Positions 6,367 to 6,894 of a stretch of 6,894 bases of DNA are shown here, piece after piece (the stretch's first letter is position 1; each line of letters begins with the position of its first letter). Location: the NCBI GenBank assembly GCA_021833045.1, contig JAKBGP010000111.1:1-6894 (forward strand), given 5' to 3'. Below the pieces are notes generated by a model that ran no database searches, was not told the origin of the DNA, and worked only from the letters and a program-made list of their open reading frames with translations. A program made the position numbers and the translations under genes. Source of the DNA: Thermoplasmata archaeon. GTDB lineage: Archaea > Thermoplasmatota > Thermoplasmata > Thermoplasmatales > Thermoplasmataceae.

Positions 6367-6894
6367 CTATCCATGCAGAATTTTAAGGGCATGAACATTG
6401 TATCCGAAGCATGCAAACATGAATTTCACCCTCACCCTTCTCACAAGGGTGACCATGACATGTGAAAAGTGAAACATTCTCTTCATGACGGCATACGGAT
6501 ATTTCACCAGTGATATCTTTCTTGAAATTCTTGAATTTCTCCTAACAGATTCTATGAACAGATCATGACACCTCACAGATCTGTCCATTGTGCCATCAAT
6601 TCCCTTGGGATCACTGCCAAAATATCCCTTGTCCCGGTACACAGTGATTCCATGCTTTGAAAGGTCAATCCTTGTGTCATGATCCTTTGCAGTTGTTACC
6701 GCGTATGATTGGATGAATGGAACGGGATCGTTATCATCAACAATTGTGTGGCCCTTGTGACCGAAGAATGTTTTATTATTCTTCTTTGTGAATGAACCAT
6801 CCTTTGATCTCCTTGTCTTTCCTTCCTCTCTTGGCTCCTCATGCTTCGCAAGTCCGGGATCTGATGTTATGAATGTTGCATCCTGTGCAGATCC
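6367..6894 (-). CDS. IS5-family transposase, C-terminal 175 residues, cut by right window edge
   Basis: The minus-strand frame is open from the right edge (first codon at 6892-6894) to its stop at 6367-6369, so the GTG near 6642 is internal. The order of blocks fits the IS5 group of DDE transposases: AQDATFITSDPG with the first Asp, KTRRSKDGSFTKK, FFGHKGHT, an SYAVTTAKDHD strand, VYRDKGYFGSDPKG with the second Asp, and the C-terminal VKYPYAVMKRMF and HVMVTLVRRVRV blocks. In classic IS5 proteins the last block begins VEHPF, whose Glu is the third catalytic residue. Here that position is Lys (AAA, 6502-6504), so this copy may be catalytically dead. The N-terminus and the right inverted repeat lie outside the window. 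The protein acts in DNA cut-and-paste movement of its own element. Confidence 0.85.
   Translation of the reverse strand, partial: GSAQDATFITSDPGLAKHEEPREEGKTRRSKDGSFTKKNNKTFFGHKGHTIVDDNDPVPFIQSYAVTTAKDHDTRIDLSKHGITVYRDKGYFGSDPKGIDGTMDRSVRCHDLFIESVRRNSRISRKISLVKYPYAVMKRMFHFSHVMVTLVRRVRVKFMFACFGYNVHALKILHG

Noticed and set aside
1..6894. CRISPR array, tRNA or rRNA genes
   Set aside because: No regularly spaced direct repeats, cloverleaf-type sequence or rRNA-like blocks were seen on either strand.

Overview
The window looks like a piece of a moderately AT-rich archaeal genome, most plausibly from the Thermoplasmatales / Ferroplasma-Cuniculiplasma group. This is an inference. It rests on archaeal TATA boxes lying 24-26 nt before start codons (leaderless-type promoters), on transposase fragments of the kind common in acidophilic Thermoplasmata, and on the protein style. 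No rRNA, tRNA or CRISPR array is present.

Layout. Positions 1-440 are an insertion-sequence graveyard: an IS110-type transposase fragment runs in from the left edge and is followed by a C-terminal scrap of an IS5-type transposase. A leaderless alpha/beta-hydrolase gene follows (655-1731). A 595-bp transposable-element remnant at about 1768-2362 has clear terminal inverted repeats and keeps only the N-terminal part of its transposase. Its right end stops just before the promoter of the next gene. Then come three genes on the same strand: a two-domain GNAT acetyltransferase (2397-3242), an AMP-forming fatty-acyl-CoA ligase (3274-4869) and a second, paralogous GNAT protein (4885-5682). About 680 bp without a recognisable gene follow (5683-6366). 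The window ends in the C-terminal 175 residues of an IS5-family transposase on the minus strand (6367-6894).

How the genes may work together. The ligase would make acyl-CoA from a carboxylic (probably medium- or long-chain fatty) acid, ATP and CoA. It is sandwiched between two clearly homologous GNAT proteins. The ligase and the second GNAT form a tight pair (15-nt gap, Shine-Dalgarno-like site), while the first GNAT and the ligase each have their own TATA box. Two readings are reasonable and neither is proven: the GNATs may use the acyl-CoA product as donor (N-acylation of an amine), or they may acetylate and control the ligase, as Pat-type enzymes do in bacteria. The upstream hydrolase could remove acyl groups in the same pathway, but nothing beyond proximity links it. 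IS5-type transposase C-termini face inward from both ends, so the whole set sits in a transposon-rich, probably accessory, region.
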